Positions 29,693-39,655 are shown, counted from the first letter of the stretch. The stretch is 64,000 nt of DNA from Sphingomonas sp. IC-56 (GCF_021043375.1 NZ_JAJNDV010000003.1:62001-126000); one strand, 5' to 3'. The notes: a model not told the origin generated them from the sequence alone. Program-made: numbers and translations.

Positions 29693-31186
29693 ATGGCATT
29701 GCCCGACTGGTCGCCCATCCGGGACCTTCCGCGCCAAACGCTGGCGCAGTTGTTCGAGGGTGACGCGAACCGTGTCGCCACCCTGTCGGCGGACGTGGCG
29801 GGCATCCATTTCGACTGGTCCAAGACCCACCTGACACGGCAGGCGGTGCAGGCGTTTACGACCCTGGCCGAGCAGATGGGCCTGACTGCCAAGCGCGACG
29901 CGCTGTTCGCGGGTGAGGCGATCAACGTGACCGAAGGCCGCGCCGTCGAGCATACCGCGCAGCGCGGCGAAGGCTCGCCCGAGAGCGTCGCGCTCGCCAA
30001 GGGTTTCCACGCCCGCATGCGCGCGCTGATCGACGCAATCGAAGCCGAGGCGCTGGGGCCGGTCCGCCACATCCTGCACATCGGCATTGGCGGTTCGGCG
30101 CTGGGACCTGACGTTCTGGTAGACGCGCTGGGCCGTGACGCGGACCGTTATGACGTGGCGATCGTGTCCAATGTCGATGGCGTCGCGCTGGAGGAGGCGG
30201 TCAAGAACTTCGACCCTGCCGCAACCATCGTCGCGGTCGCGTCCAAGACCTTCACCACCACCGAGACGATGCTGAACGCCGAAAGCGCGCTGGCGTGGCT
30301 GGCCGAGGGCGGCGTCGAGGATCCCTATGGCAAGGTGATCGCACTGACCGCGGCGCCCGAAATGGCAATCGAGTGGGGCGTGGACGAGACGCGGGTGCTG
30401 CCCTTCTCCGAAAGCGTCGGCGGGCGCTATTCGCTGTGGTCATCGATCGGCTTTCCCGCCGCGCTGGCGCTCGGCTGGACCGCGTTCGAGGAGATGCTGG
30501 AAGGCGCGGCCGAGATGGACCGCCACTTCCGCCTGACGCCGCTAGCGGAGAATGCCCCGGTTCTCGCCGCCTTTGCCGACCTGTACTACACGCAGGCGCT
30601 CGGCTGCGAGACCCGTGCCACCTTCGCTTATGACGAGCGGCTGCGGCTGCTGCCCTCCTATCTCCAGCAATTGGAGATGGAGTCGAACGGTAAGCGGGTG
30701 ACCGCTGATGGCGAGCCGGTCGATTGGCCGACCGCGCCGATCACCTGGGGCGGCGTGGGTACCGATGCGCAGCATGCGGTGTTCCAGCTGCTGCACCAGG
30801 GCACGCGGCTGGTGCCGGTGGAGTTCATCGGCGTGATCGAGCCCGGCGACGTGCTGCCCGAGGCGCATCATCGCCAGCTGCTGCTCAACATGCTTGCCCA
30901 GGGCGCGGCGCTGATGGCCGGGCGCGATGCCGAGGACAAGGCGCGCGCCTATCCCGGCAATCGCCCGTCCTCGACCCTGCTGCTCGACGATCTCGACCCG
31001 CGCACGCTGGGCGCGCTGCTCGCCTTTTACGAACAGCGTACCTTCGTGAACGCGGTGCTGCTGGGCATCAACGCGTTCGACCAGTTCGGCGTCGAGCTGG
31101 GCAAGGAAATGGCGAAGGCCGCTGACCAGGGCGGCACCTTTGACGCATCCACCACCGATCTGATGCGCCGGGCGTTCGGCGCATGA
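29693..31186 (+). CDS. pgi: Glucose-6-phosphate isomerase
   Basis: A 497-residue sugar isomerase that interconverts glucose-6-phosphate and fructose-6-phosphate. It includes HIGIGGSALGPDVL, SKTFTTTETM, and the PGI signatures VGGRYSLWSSIGFP and the C-terminal GINAFDQFGVELGK. I prefer ATG 29693 over ATG 29687 since AGGAG is 6 nt before it. Its stop overlaps the start of the PhnA-like gene (ATGA). Confidence 0.97.
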   Translation: MALPDWSPIRDLPRQTLAQLFEGDANRVATLSADVAGIHFDWSKTHLTRQAVQAFTTLAEQMGLTAKRDALFAGEAINVTEGRAVEHTAQRGEGSPESVALAKGFHARMRALIDAIEAEALGPVRHILHIGIGGSALGPDVLVDALGRDADRYDVAIVSNVDGVALEEAVKNFDPAATIVAVASKTFTTTETMLNAESALAWLAEGGVEDPYGKVIALTAAPEMAIEWGVDETRVLPFSESVGGRYSLWSSIGFPAALALGWTAFEEMLEGAAEMDRHFRLTPLAENAPVLAAFADLYYTQALGCETRATFAYDERLRLLPSYLQQLEMESNGKRVTADGEPVDWPTAPITWGGVGTDAQHAVFQLLHQGTRLVPVEFIGVIEPGDVLPEAHHRQLLLNMLAQGAALMAGRDAEDKARAYPGNRPSSTLLLDDLDPRTLGALLAFYEQRTFVNAVLLGINAFDQFGVELGKEMAKAADQGGTFDASTTDLMRRAFGA

Positions 31187-31485
31187 GCGGCGACGAGTAT
31201 GTCTATGACGAGGCGAGCGGCGAGTGGATCCCTGCCGCCGACGCCGCGGCAAAGGCCGATGCTGGCGACACCGTCGAGGTGCGCGATTCCGTCGGCAACC
31301 TGCTTCAGGACGGCGATCAGGTGACGCTGATCAAGGACCTGACTGTCAAGGGCGCGGGGCAGACGCTCAAGCGCGGCACGCTGATCAAGTCGATTCGGCT
31401 GACCGGCGACGCGCAGGAAATCGACTGCAAATATGAGGGCATCAAGGGTCTGGTGCTGCGGGCGGAGTTCGTCCGCAAGCGCTGA
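31183..31485 (+). CDS. PhnA/YjdM-like protein lacking the zinc ribbon
   Basis: A 100-residue protein whose C-terminal ~65 residues match the PhnA/YjdM domain (VRDSVGNLLQDGDQVTLIKD, then KRGTLIKSIRL, then EIDCKYEG). The N-terminal zinc ribbon of E. coli YjdM, with four cysteines, is replaced by acidic and Ala-rich sequence beginning EYVYDEASGEW. The family was named for alkylphosphonate use but its function is unproven. It is translationally coupled to pgi and followed by glutathione reductase. Confidence 0.85.
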   Translation: MSGDEYVYDEASGEWIPAADAAAKADAGDTVEVRDSVGNLLQDGDQVTLIKDLTVKGAGQTLKRGTLIKSIRLTGDAQEIDCKYEGIKGLVLRAEFVRKR

Positions 31486-31554
31486 GCCCGGCTCGCTTTT
31501 CCCGCCTCCCGTCTCCATATCGTCGCTTCACGACAAGCAGGATCCAGAACCGCC

Positions 31555-32901
31555 ATGGCCGAGTTTGAGTACGACCTTTTCGTCATTGGCGCAGGGTCGG
31601 GCGGCGTGCGCGCCTCCCGCGTGTCGGCGGCGCATGGCGCGCGGGTGGCGGTGGCCGAGGAGTATCGCGTCGGCGGCACCTGTGTCATTCGGGGGTGCGT
31701 GCCCAAGAAGCTGCTGATCTTTGGCGCGCATTTCGCCGAGGATCTGAAGGACGCACGGCGCTTTGGCTGGGACGTGCCCGATTGCCGCTTCGACTGGGCG
31801 ACGCTGCGCGACAACGTGCTGGCCGATGTCGACCGGCTGAACGGGCTCTACACCCAGACACTGCACAACAACCAGGTCGAGGTGTTCAATGAGCGCGCGA
31901 CGGTCAGCGGCCCGAACGAAGTCACGCTCGCCAGCGGCCGGAAAGTGTCGGCCAAGCACATCCTGATCGCGACCGGTGCCCACCCACTGGTTCCCGAGTT
32001 TCCCGGCAGCGAACTGGGCATCACCTCGAACGAGGTCTTTCACCTCGACAAGCTGCCCCGGCGGGTGCTGATCGCGGGTGGCGGCTATATCGCGAACGAG
32101 TTTGCCGGCATCTTCAACGAGCTGGGCAGCCATGTCACGCTGGTGAACCGCACCGACGTGATCCTGCGCGGCTATGACCATTCGATCCGCGACCGGCTGC
32201 TGCAGATTTCGATCACCAAGGGTATCGATTTCCGCTTCCACTCCGAGTTCCGCAGAATCGAGAAGCTCGAGAGCGGCGCGCTGCGCGTCGAGTTGAGCAA
32301 GTTCGAGCCGATCGAAGTCGATGGCGTGCTGTTCGCGACCGGGCGAAAGCCCAACACGCGCGGCCTGGGACTGGAAGACGTTGGTGTCGAAATCGACGAT
32401 CTGGGTGCGATCAAGGTCGATGACGAGAACCGCTCGTCGGTGGACAGCATCTTTGCGGTGGGCGATGTCACCAACCGCGTTCAGCTGACCCCCGTCGCGA
32501 TCCGCGAGGGGCAGGCGTTCGCCGACACGATCTTCGGCAACAAGCCGCACAAGGTGGATTACAGCTGCATCCCGAACGCTGTGTTCAGCCACCCGCCGAT
32601 GGCGGGCGTCGGCATGACCGAGAGCGAGGCCAAGAACAAGCTGGGCTCGATCGCAGTCTACCAGTCCGATTTCCGCGCGATGAAGAATGTGCTGGCCGAC
32701 CGGCACGAGCGGGCGCTGTACAAGATGATCTGCGAAGGCAACACCGGACGCGTGGTCGGGCTGCACATGATCGGCCCCGACGCGCCGGAGATCCTTCAGG
32801 CCGCGGCGGTGGCGGTGAAGGCCGGGCTGACCAAGGACGCGTTCGACCAGACAGTAGCGCTGCACCCGACCATGGCCGAGGAGCTGGTGCTGCTCAAGTA
32901 G
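31555..32901 (+). CDS. gor: Glutathione-disulfide reductase
   Basis: A 448-residue FAD- and NADPH-dependent oxidoreductase. FAD-binding GAGSGGVRASR at the start, the redox disulfide in GGTCVIRGCVPKK, a second dinucleotide motif GGGYIANEFAG near residue 175, and the C-terminal active-site LHPTMAEE with His and Glu are all present. NRTDVILRGYD after the NADPH fold fits NADPH preference. It restores reduced glutathione in the cytoplasm. Confidence 0.95.
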   Translation: MAEFEYDLFVIGAGSGGVRASRVSAAHGARVAVAEEYRVGGTCVIRGCVPKKLLIFGAHFAEDLKDARRFGWDVPDCRFDWATLRDNVLADVDRLNGLYTQTLHNNQVEVFNERATVSGPNEVTLASGRKVSAKHILIATGAHPLVPEFPGSELGITSNEVFHLDKLPRRVLIAGGGYIANEFAGIFNELGSHVTLVNRTDVILRGYDHSIRDRLLQISITKGIDFRFHSEFRRIEKLESGALRVELSKFEPIEVDGVLFATGRKPNTRGLGLEDVGVEIDDLGAIKVDDENRSSVDSIFAVGDVTNRVQLTPVAIREGQAFADTIFGNKPHKVDYSCIPNAVFSHPPMAGVGMTESEAKNKLGSIAVYQSDFRAMKNVLADRHERALYKMICEGNTGRVVGLHMIGPDAPEILQAAAVAVKAGLTKDAFDQTVALHPTMAEELVLLK

Positions 32902-32914
32902 AGCGTGTCGTAGA

Positions 32915-32954
32915 GGCTGGAGCGCTCCTCGCGAGGATGCGCTCCCAGCCTTTT
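32915..32954 (+). terminator. Rho-independent terminator after gor
   Basis: GGCTGGAGCGC pairs with GCGCTCCCAGCC (one bulge), and the intervening TCCTCGCGAGGA is itself palindromic, so one long hairpin forms. It is followed by TTTT. It ends at the last base of the convergent symporter gene. Confidence 0.7.
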
Positions 32955-34216
32955 CAATGACTTACGATTTCATCGGCGTCGTCGCGGGGCACGTCGCCAG
33001 CGCCGCGCGAGAGCCAGATGGTGGTCGCGAGGTCCCAGGTAACGTTGCCAACCGTGCGCATGATGTCCGGTAGAGTCTCCACCGCGACCAGCAGCCCCAG
33101 CGGCGTGATCGGCGCGCCGATCGTCGCGGCGACGGGTGAGATGGCGCTGACATAGCTCACCGTGCCCGGCAGGCTGACCGAGCCGAGCGAGGTGAGCGTC
33201 GCGACCACTGCGCCGACCGCCAGCGTGGTCGCATGCAGCGGCACGCCGAACCAGGTGGCGACATAGATCGCCACCGCGAAGTTCATCGCTGGCCCGGTGG
33301 CGCGGAAGATGGCGACGGCGAGCGGCATGGTGACGCCCGATACCGCAACCGGCACGCCAACGGTTGCAGCGCCCTCGATCATCACCGGCAGGGTTGCCAG
33401 CGACGACTGCGTGCTGATCGCCACGGCCTGGCTGGGCAAGGCGGCGCGGACATAGCGGCCAAGGCCGATGCGACCGCCGATTACCGCGGCTGGATAGGCG
33501 AGCAGGGTGATGACCAGGCCGACGCTGGCGACGATCAGGATGTAATGGAGCAGCGCGCCGAACGCGCCCGTGCCCGCCTTGGCACCCACCACCAGCGCCA
33601 GCGCGAACACGCCCACCGGCCCGATCCACAGCACCCAGTTGATCACTACCAGCATCACGTCGCGCACCGCGACAAAGAAGCTGGTGAGCAGCGTGCGCGC
33701 TTCATGCCCCACCCGCGTGATCGCAAAGGCGAAGATGAGCGCAAAGATGATCAGCGACAGAAACGCGTTCTCCCCCGCCGCCTTGACGATGTTGGCGGGG
33801 ACCACGGCCGCGAGGAACTCGCCGAGCGGCGGCACGGGGCCGATCTTTTCTGCACCACTCAGCGCCGCGCGCAGGCTTGCCGCCGATTCCTGGGGAAGGG
33901 GCGCGATCTGGAGGAACAGCGGCGTGAGCAGCGCCGCAGTGACTGCCGAGAGGAACAGCAGCATCACGTAGAGCGCGATGGCACGGCCGGCCAGGCGCCC
34001 GGCTTGCGCAGCCTCAGCCGTGGCGGTCACGCCGGTGATCAGCAACGCAACGACCAGCGGTACGATCGTCATCTGCAAGCCGTTCAGCCAAGCCTGACCG
34101 ACCGGCTGCGCCCAAGTGGCAGCGGTAAGCGCCCCTTGCGGCGAATACGCCGCGAGCAACGCGCCGACCGCCAGTCCGGCCAGCAGGGAGAGAAGAATGC
34201 GGGTGGGTTGCGACAT
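32954..34216 (-). CDS. Dicarboxylate/amino acid:cation symporter (DAACS)
   Basis: A 420-residue inner-membrane symporter of the GltP/DctA family. It has about eight hydrophobic segments, the re-entrant loop motif SSLATLP (residues about 265-275, AISTQSSLATLPVMIEG), and the GVTMPLAVAIFRATGPAMNF segment with the substrate and cation pocket. The NMT-like motif is degenerate (PAMNF). Transported substrate could be glutamate, aspartate or C4-dicarboxylates. Start at ATG 34216. Confidence 0.9.
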   Translation of the reverse strand: MSQPTRILLSLLAGLAVGALLAAYSPQGALTAATWAQPVGQAWLNGLQMTIVPLVVALLITGVTATAEAAQAGRLAGRAIALYVMLLFLSAVTAALLTPLFLQIAPLPQESAASLRAALSGAEKIGPVPPLGEFLAAVVPANIVKAAGENAFLSLIIFALIFAFAITRVGHEARTLLTSFFVAVRDVMLVVINWVLWIGPVGVFALALVVGAKAGTGAFGALLHYILIVASVGLVITLLAYPAAVIGGRIGLGRYVRAALPSQAVAISTQSSLATLPVMIEGAATVGVPVAVSGVTMPLAVAIFRATGPAMNFAVAIYVATWFGVPLHATTLAVGAVVATLTSLGSVSLPGTVSYVSAISPVAATIGAPITPLGLLVAVETLPDIMRTVGNVTWDLATTIWLSRGAGDVPRDDADEIVSH

Positions 34217-34287
34217 GCTCGCCCTTTGAAGTTTTCGCCGCTATCACGACGGGCACATAACTCGACAAGGGCGTGAGAACGCGCGGC

Positions 34288-35628
34288 ATGGCAAGAAAAT
34301 ATTTCGGCACCGACGGAATCCGCGGGGCGACCAACGCTTCCAACATGACGGCAACCATGGCGATGAAGGTCGGCATGGCGGCCGGTTGCCACTTCCTGCG
34401 CGGCGCGCATCGCCACCGCGTGGTGATCGGCAAGGACACCCGCCTTTCGGGCTATATGCTGGAAAACGCGATGGTGGCCGGGTTCACCAGCGTGGGCATG
34501 GACGTGGTGCTGGTGGGGCCGATGCCGACGCCCGCCGTGGCGATGCTGACGCAATCGATGCGCGCGGACATGGGCGTGATGATCTCCGCCAGCCACAACC
34601 CCTATGCCGACAATGGCATCAAGCTGTTCGGGCCGGATGGCTTCAAGCTGTCGGACGCCGATGAACTGGCGATCGAGGCGCTGATCGATGGCGACGTGCC
34701 GCTTGCCCCCTCCAGCGAGATCGGCCGCGCGCGGCGCGTGGACGACGCGCAGGGACGCTATATCCACTTCGCCAAGTCGACCTTTCCCAAGGATTTGCGG
34801 CTCGACGGGCTCAAGATCGTCATCGATTGCGCCAATGGCGCGGCCTATCAGGTCGCACCCTCGGCCCTGTGGGAGTTAGGCGCGGAGATCATCGCGATCG
34901 GCGTCACGCCCAATGGCAAGAACATCAATGACGGCGTGGGCTCCACTGCGCCGCAGACCCTGTGCGAGACAGTGGTCGCTTCGGGCGCGCATATCGGCAT
35001 CGCACTCGACGGCGACGCCGACCGGCTGATCGTGGTCGACGAGACCGGCAAGGTGGTCGATGGCGACCAGTTGATGGCGCTGATCGCCAGTGGTTGGGCC
35101 CGCCGGGGCCGGCTGGCCGGTGGCGGGCTGGTCGCCACGGTGATGTCCAATCTGGGACTGGAGCGCCATCTGTCGGCCCAAGGGCTGGGGCTGATCCGCA
35201 CCAGCGTGGGCGACCGCTATGTGCTCGAGAAGATGCGCGCCTCGGGCTATAATGTCGGGGGCGAGCAGTCGGGACACATCATCCTGTCCGACTATGCCAC
35301 CACTGGCGACGGGCTGGTCGCGGCTTTGCAGGTGCTGGCCGAGATCGTCCGCGCGGGCGCGCCAGCCAGCGAAGTGCTGCACCGCTTCGATCCCCTGCCC
35401 CAGCTGCTCAAGAATGTCCGCTTTGCCGGCGGCAAGCCGCTGGAGGACCCGCGCGTCAACGACGTGATCGCCGCAGCGGAAGCCGAACTGGACGGCAAGG
35501 GCCGGCTGGTCATCCGCGCCTCGGGTACCGAGCCGGTGATCCGGGTGATGGCCGAGGGCGACGACAAGGCACAGGTGGAGACGGTGGTCGACCGCATCTG
35601 CGACGCGGTGCGCGCGGCGGCGGGGTGA
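34288..35628 (+). CDS. glmM: Phosphoglucosamine mutase
   Basis: A 446-residue enzyme that converts glucosamine-6-phosphate to glucosamine-1-phosphate for peptidoglycan and LPS. It begins [13 protein letters not shown]; the phosphoserine loop [14 protein letters not shown] is near residue 100, the metal loop DGDADR near 245, the sugar loop GGEQSGH, and the phosphate loop [12 protein letters not shown] near the end. Complete and typical in length. Confidence 0.97.
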   Translation: MARKYFGTDGIRGATNASNMTATMAMKVGMAAGCHFLRGAHRHRVVIGKDTRLSGYMLENAMVAGFTSVGMDVVLVGPMPTPAVAMLTQSMRADMGVMISASHNPYADNGIKLFGPDGFKLSDADELAIEALIDGDVPLAPSSEIGRARRVDDAQGRYIHFAKSTFPKDLRLDGLKIVIDCANGAAYQVAPSALWELGAEIIAIGVTPNGKNINDGVGSTAPQTLCETVVASGAHIGIALDGDADRLIVVDETGKVVDGDQLMALIASGWARRGRLAGGGLVATVMSNLGLERHLSAQGLGLIRTSVGDRYVLEKMRASGYNVGGEQSGHIILSDYATTGDGLVAALQVLAEIVRAGAPASEVLHRFDPLPQLLKNVRFAGGKPLEDPRVNDVIAAAEAELDGKGRLVIRASGTEPVIRVMAEGDDKAQVETVVDRICDAVRAAAG

Positions 35629-35737
35629 CTGGCCTGTGGCGCGCGCGGTGCGGCCATTGTTCCGCGCCGTCGAGCGCGCCGCTTGTTCGGACGCCTGTCA
35701 CGGCCTGGCAGCAGGCGCAGGCCTGTAGTCTATATTC

Positions 35738-35818
35738 GTCACCCCGGCCTTGAGCCGGGGTCCCGCTGCCTTGCCCCACAGAAGAAGAAGCGGGATCCCG
35801 GCTCAAGGCCGGGATGAC
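35738..35818. repeat. REP-like palindrome, copy 2 (long hairpin)
   Basis: Arms 35738-35767 and 35789-35818 are inverted repeats with two G-T type mismatches, around a 21-nt loop. The left arm is identical to that at 21271. It sits in the 262-nt gap between glmM and the DUF1272 gene, which otherwise shows nothing. Confidence 0.9.
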
Positions 35819-35890
35819 GGGGTGGTGGGCTGGAGAGGGCGGTGAGCATAGCGCCTTCCACTCGCCTGCGCCCACGCGTACAGAGCGCGC

Positions 35891-36115
35891 ATGCTGGAAA
35901 TGCGACCCGATTGCGAACGCTGTGGCGTGGACCTGCCGGCCGACGAGGCGGGGGCGTTCATCTGTTCGCTGGAATGTACCTTCTGCGCCGAATGTGCCGA
36001 CCGGCTGGACGAGCGCTGTCCCAATTGCGGAGGCGAACTGCTAGACCGGCCGGCGCGGGTGGACGAGGCGCTGGCGCGTCACCCGGCTTCCACGCAGCGC
36101 AGGTTCAAGGGCTGA
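35891..36115 (+). CDS. DUF1272 domain-containing protein
   Basis: A 74-residue cysteine-rich protein that fits DUF1272: MLEMRPDCERCGVDLPADEA, then FICSLECTFCAEC, then CPNCGGEL. Its seven or eight cysteines in CxxC pairs form an apparent double zinc-binding fold. Function is unknown; a small zinc-binding or nucleic-acid-binding protein is a guess. It lies 3 nt before the thiD start and probably shares its transcript. Confidence 0.9.
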   Translation: MLEMRPDCERCGVDLPADEAGAFICSLECTFCAECADRLDERCPNCGGELLDRPARVDEALARHPASTQRRFKG

Positions 36116-36118
36116 TAT

Positions 36119-37276
36119 ATGACGCCACGTGTGCTGATCATCGCGGGTTCGGATTCGGGCGGCGGCGCCGGGATTCAGGCCGACATCAAGACCGTGTCGA
36201 TGCTGGGCGGCCATGCGATGACCGCGATCACTGCGATCACCGCGCAGAACACCGTGGGCGTGCAGGCGGTGCACGCCGTCCCCACCGACATGGTGATCGC
36301 GCAGATCGATTCGGTGATCCGCGACATCGGCGTCGACGCCGTGAAGATCGGCATGATCGGTTCGGCGCGCACCGCGCTGGCCGTCGCCGAGAAGCTGGAC
36401 GAACTGCCCGGCGTGCCGGTGGTGTTCGATCCGGTGATGGTCGCCTCTACCGGGGCGCGGCTGGCCGATGAAGCGACGATCGCGGCGTTCGAGCGGCTGA
36501 TGGACCGCGCCACCGTGGTCACGCCCAATCTGCCCGAGCTGGAGGCACTGGGCCGCGATCCGCAGGCACTGGTGCGGGCGCATGGCTGCGCGGTGCTGGT
36601 GAAGGGCGGGCATCGCGCCGGCGCCGACGTGACCGACCGGCTCTATTCAGTCGATCCCGAAGACCCGCCCGAGATCAGCTGGAGCGACCCGCGGATCGAG
36701 ACCGACGCGACGCACGGCACTGGCTGCACTTTGTCTTCGGCGATCGCCTGTGGCCTTGCACAGGAATGGGACCTGCCCGAGGCGGTTACCCGCGCGCGCC
36801 GCTTCGTGCGCATCGCGATGCGCGAGGCGCCGGGGCTTGGGCGCGGACATGGCCCGATGGGGCAGCAGGCGGTGCGGCTCGACAGCAATATGAGCTTTTT
36901 TGAGCCGATGCTGAACCAGGTGACGGTGCCCGCCACCGATCTCGCAGCCAGCGAGCGCTTCTATCGGCTGCTCGGCATGCGCCAGGTGGTGCGGGCTTCC
37001 CCACGCTATGCGCGGTTCGAGACCGAGGGCGGGGCGACGTTTTCGGTCGCCACCGATCCCGCCTACACCGCGCCGGTCGTGTATCTGGAATGCGGCGATT
37101 TGGACGTCACCGTCGCATATCTTCAGCAACAGGGCATCAAGTTCGATCAGGAACCACGCGACGAGAAGTGGGGCTGGCGCGAGGCGCGGCTGACCGATCC
37201 CGCGGGCAACGCCATTCGTCTCTATCAGGCTGGCGAGATGCGCCGCTTTCCGCCATGGCGGCTGGACGATGCCTGA
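36119..37276 (+). CDS. thiD: ThiD kinase fused to a VOC (glyoxalase-like) domain
   Basis: A single 385-residue frame. Residues 1-257 are a complete hydroxymethylpyrimidine(-phosphate) kinase for thiamine synthesis (IIAGSDSGGGAGIQADIK, VVFDPVMVASTG, HGTGCTLSSAIA). Residues 258-385 are a vicinal-oxygen-chelate domain (FEPMLNQVTVPATDLAASER, FYRLLGM...LTDPAGNAIRLYQAGEM). Both domains look intact and no stop separates them. The VOC part opens with Met258, so an internal start giving a separate VOC protein is possible. A T6 run lies just after this Met codon. The VOC ligand and its link to thiamine are unknown. Confidence 0.88.
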   Translation: MTPRVLIIAGSDSGGGAGIQADIKTVSMLGGHAMTAITAITAQNTVGVQAVHAVPTDMVIAQIDSVIRDIGVDAVKIGMIGSARTALAVAEKLDELPGVPVVFDPVMVASTGARLADEATIAAFERLMDRATVVTPNLPELEALGRDPQALVRAHGCAVLVKGGHRAGADVTDRLYSVDPEDPPEISWSDPRIETDATHGTGCTLSSAIACGLAQEWDLPEAVTRARRFVRIAMREAPGLGRGHGPMGQQAVRLDSNMSFFEPMLNQVTVPATDLAASERFYRLLGMRQVVRASPRYARFETEGGATFSVATDPAYTAPVVYLECGDLDVTVAYLQQQGIKFDQEPRDEKWGWREARLTDPAGNAIRLYQAGEMRRFPPWRLDDA

Positions 37277-37913
37277 ACGTCCCGCGCCTGACCTGAAGTT
37301 CGAACGTAAATACAAGCGCTTGCATAAGGGGCTGGTCGCCGGAGTCGATGAGGCCGGGCGCGGGCCGCTGGCCGGACCGGTGGTCGCCGCCGCGGTGGTG
37401 CTCGACCCCAAATGCATCCCCGAGGGGATCGACGATTCCAAGGTACTGACCGCGGCCAGGCGCGCCGATCTGTGCGCGCAGCTGCTTGCCTGTGCCAAGG
37501 TCGGCGTGGGCATCGCCAGTGTCGAGGAGATCGACACGATCAACATCTTCTGGGCGACGATGCTGGCGATGCAGCGGGCGGTAGATGCGCTCGGCTTCCG
37601 CCCCGCCTTTGTGCTGGTCGACGGCAATCGTTGCCCGAACTGGGAGCATCAGAGTCAGGCGGTGGTGAGCGGCGACGCGCTGTGCCTGTCGATCGCCGCG
37701 GCCTCCATCGTCGCCAAGCATCGGCGCGACTGCATCATGACCGAGCTGGACGCCCTGCACCCGGGCTATGGCTGGAAGGCGAACAAGGGCTACGGCGCCA
37801 AGGTGCACCAGGAGGCGCTGCGCGCGCTGGGGCCGACGCCGCATCACCGGCGCAGCTTCGCGCCGGTGGCGCAGGCGGAGCTGGATTTCGGACCGGCGAT
37901 CGCGGCGGAGTAG
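37269..37913 (+). CDS. rnhB: Ribonuclease HII
   Basis: A 214-residue enzyme that removes ribonucleotides from DNA and RNA of RNA-DNA hybrids. The metal-binding residues are in VAGVDEAGRGPLAGPV (Asp-Glu) and VLVDGNRCP plus IAAASIVAKHRRD. The GYGWKANKGYG signature follows. It overlaps the upstream gene by 8 nt. Confidence 0.96.
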   Translation: MPERPAPDLKFERKYKRLHKGLVAGVDEAGRGPLAGPVVAAAVVLDPKCIPEGIDDSKVLTAARRADLCAQLLACAKVGVGIASVEEIDTINIFWATMLAMQRAVDALGFRPAFVLVDGNRCPNWEHQSQAVVSGDALCLSIAAASIVAKHRRDCIMTELDALHPGYGWKANKGYGAKVHQEALRALGPTPHHRRSFAPVAQAELDFGPAIAAE

Positions 37914-37946
37914 CCGCCGTCGCAGTTTCCGCGGCGAAGGCCGGAC

Positions 37947-39566
37947 TCAGTCGATCTTGTTGAGCTGCTTCAACAGATCGTCGAAGCTCGTATCCGGCTC
38001 GGGTTCGCGGAAGCTGGCGTCCAGCGCGGTGGCCATCGCCGTTGCGCCGAAGCCGAGGCGGCGCTTGGTGCTCTCCAGCAGCGCGAAGATTGACACGCGC
38101 TTGCCCTGACGCGCGCGGATCAGGTCGCCGCCGGGGAAGGCCACGCCGATCCGCAAGCCTGCAACCGAGGACGCGTTGCGCAGGGTGCGGCGTGCCGAGG
38201 TCCAGACATGACCGACCACTTCGCGCCCCTCGACCTCTCCAGGCTCCTGGATCGCAGTGAGGCGGTGCAGCGTGTAGAGCCCGAGCAGCGCGGAGAGCAG
38301 GAAGAAGAACTCCCAATGGCTGAACACCACCCCGAACAGGGCGTTGGTGCCGCTGGGGCTAACCCATTCGACGTCCACGTGCAGCTGCCGCCGCGCGAAG
38401 AAGTCCGCCGCCCAGCCGCCGACGATTGGCGCGGCGCCTGCCGCAACCGCGCTGATCAGCGCATTGGCGGCCATGTAGCTGGTGGCGATGCCTTCCGGGC
38501 TCAGCTTCATGACGATATTGCCTGAGGCAAGGCCGACGCCCGCGCCCGCGGCGCCCATGACTATGTGCAGTACGATGAGGTACGCGGCGCGCGCGGTGGT
38601 GCTGTCGAACTCGCTGGCGAAGGCCATGCCGGCGATGCACATGAGGAACAACGGCGTGGAGACCGACAGCACCGACTTGTTGCTGAACCGGTCACTGAGT
38701 CGGCCCCAGCCGCGCACCACGCTGACATTGGCGAGCTGGCTGACGACGGTGAGGATCAGCACGAAGCTCATCGTAAAGCCGAGTTCGCGGACGAAATAGA
38801 CCGTGAAGAACGGGGTCGCCAGGTTCACTGCAAACTGCCAGCTGGCGAGATAGCGCAGCATGTTGCGGAAGTTCTGGTCCTTGAGCGGCTGGAGCAGCAG
38901 CTTGTGGAGCGGCGCGGTAGGTCCGCCCTGGGGCATTTGCGGCTCTGGCACCATGGCGAGGAAGGCAGTGCTGATCAGCCCGAAAAGGAAGCCGGCGATG
39001 TAGAGGCTGGAATAGATGCGGTCGCCCAGCGCATCCGATCCGTTCGCCCAGTCCAGCGCCACCGCTGCGGCCACGGTGGCGACGGTGCTGACCAATGTGC
39101 CGTACACGCCACGGCGGGCGAAGAACTGGCCCAGCCGCTCGGGCGGAAGCAGGTCGCGCATCCAGCTGTTCCAGCTGCACGCGCCCACCGCGTTGAGGCC
39201 ATAGTGAAGCAGCGCGGCGGCGAGCAGCACGCCGGTCGCCACGTCGCGGTTGGGGATGAAGGGCACAGCGGCATAGGCCGGGAGCGCGAGGCGGGCGAAG
39301 AAGACGCTGGTGACCGAGATCAGGCGGCGGCGACGCAGGCGCTCGACCAGCTTCACCGTTGGCGCCTGGAGGATCTGCGTGAGCAGCGGGATCGCCGCCA
39401 AGAGGCCGATCTGGGTATTCGTCGCGCCGATATGGATGGCGAGCGCGAGCAGCACGACACCGGAATTCAGCGCCCCGATCGCGGTCGCGGCGGCGGCGTC
39501 GATCAGCAGGTTGCGTGCGGCCCGCTCTCGCTCCTGGGGACTGATCGAGGGTTGCGGTGCCAGCAT
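37947..39566 (-). CDS. MFS transporter with C-terminal cytoplasmic tail
   Basis: A 539-residue major facilitator protein. The first ~430 residues contain about twelve hydrophobic segments with basic loops (LVERLRRRRLI, RLSDRFSNKS). The last ~110 residues are soluble and end in an acidic, Asp/Glu-rich helix (EPDTSFDDLLKQLNKID). Such a tail is not usual for simple MFS exporters. Substrate unknown. Start at ATG 39566. Confidence 0.8.
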   Translation of the reverse strand: MLAPQPSISPQERERAARNLLIDAAAATAIGALNSGVVLLALAIHIGATNTQIGLLAAIPLLTQILQAPTVKLVERLRRRRLISVTSVFFARLALPAYAAVPFIPNRDVATGVLLAAALLHYGLNAVGACSWNSWMRDLLPPERLGQFFARRGVYGTLVSTVATVAAAVALDWANGSDALGDRIYSSLYIAGFLFGLISTAFLAMVPEPQMPQGGPTAPLHKLLLQPLKDQNFRNMLRYLASWQFAVNLATPFFTVYFVRELGFTMSFVLILTVVSQLANVSVVRGWGRLSDRFSNKSVLSVSTPLFLMCIAGMAFASEFDSTTARAAYLIVLHIVMGAAGAGVGLASGNIVMKLSPEGIATSYMAANALISAVAAGAAPIVGGWAADFFARRQLHVDVEWVSPSGTNALFGVVFSHWEFFFLLSALLGLYTLHRLTAIQEPGEVEGREVVGHVWTSARRTLRNASSVAGLRIGVAFPGGDLIRARQGKRVSIFALLESTKRRLGFGATAMATALDASFREPEPDTSFDDLLKQLNKID

Positions 39567-39655
39567 CGAAGTCCCGTATCGCGCGTCAATGGGCGGACAA
39601 CCGGGCCGGAGACGAAGCGTTCCGTATCTTCACGTCTGCTGGATCACCGCGGGTC

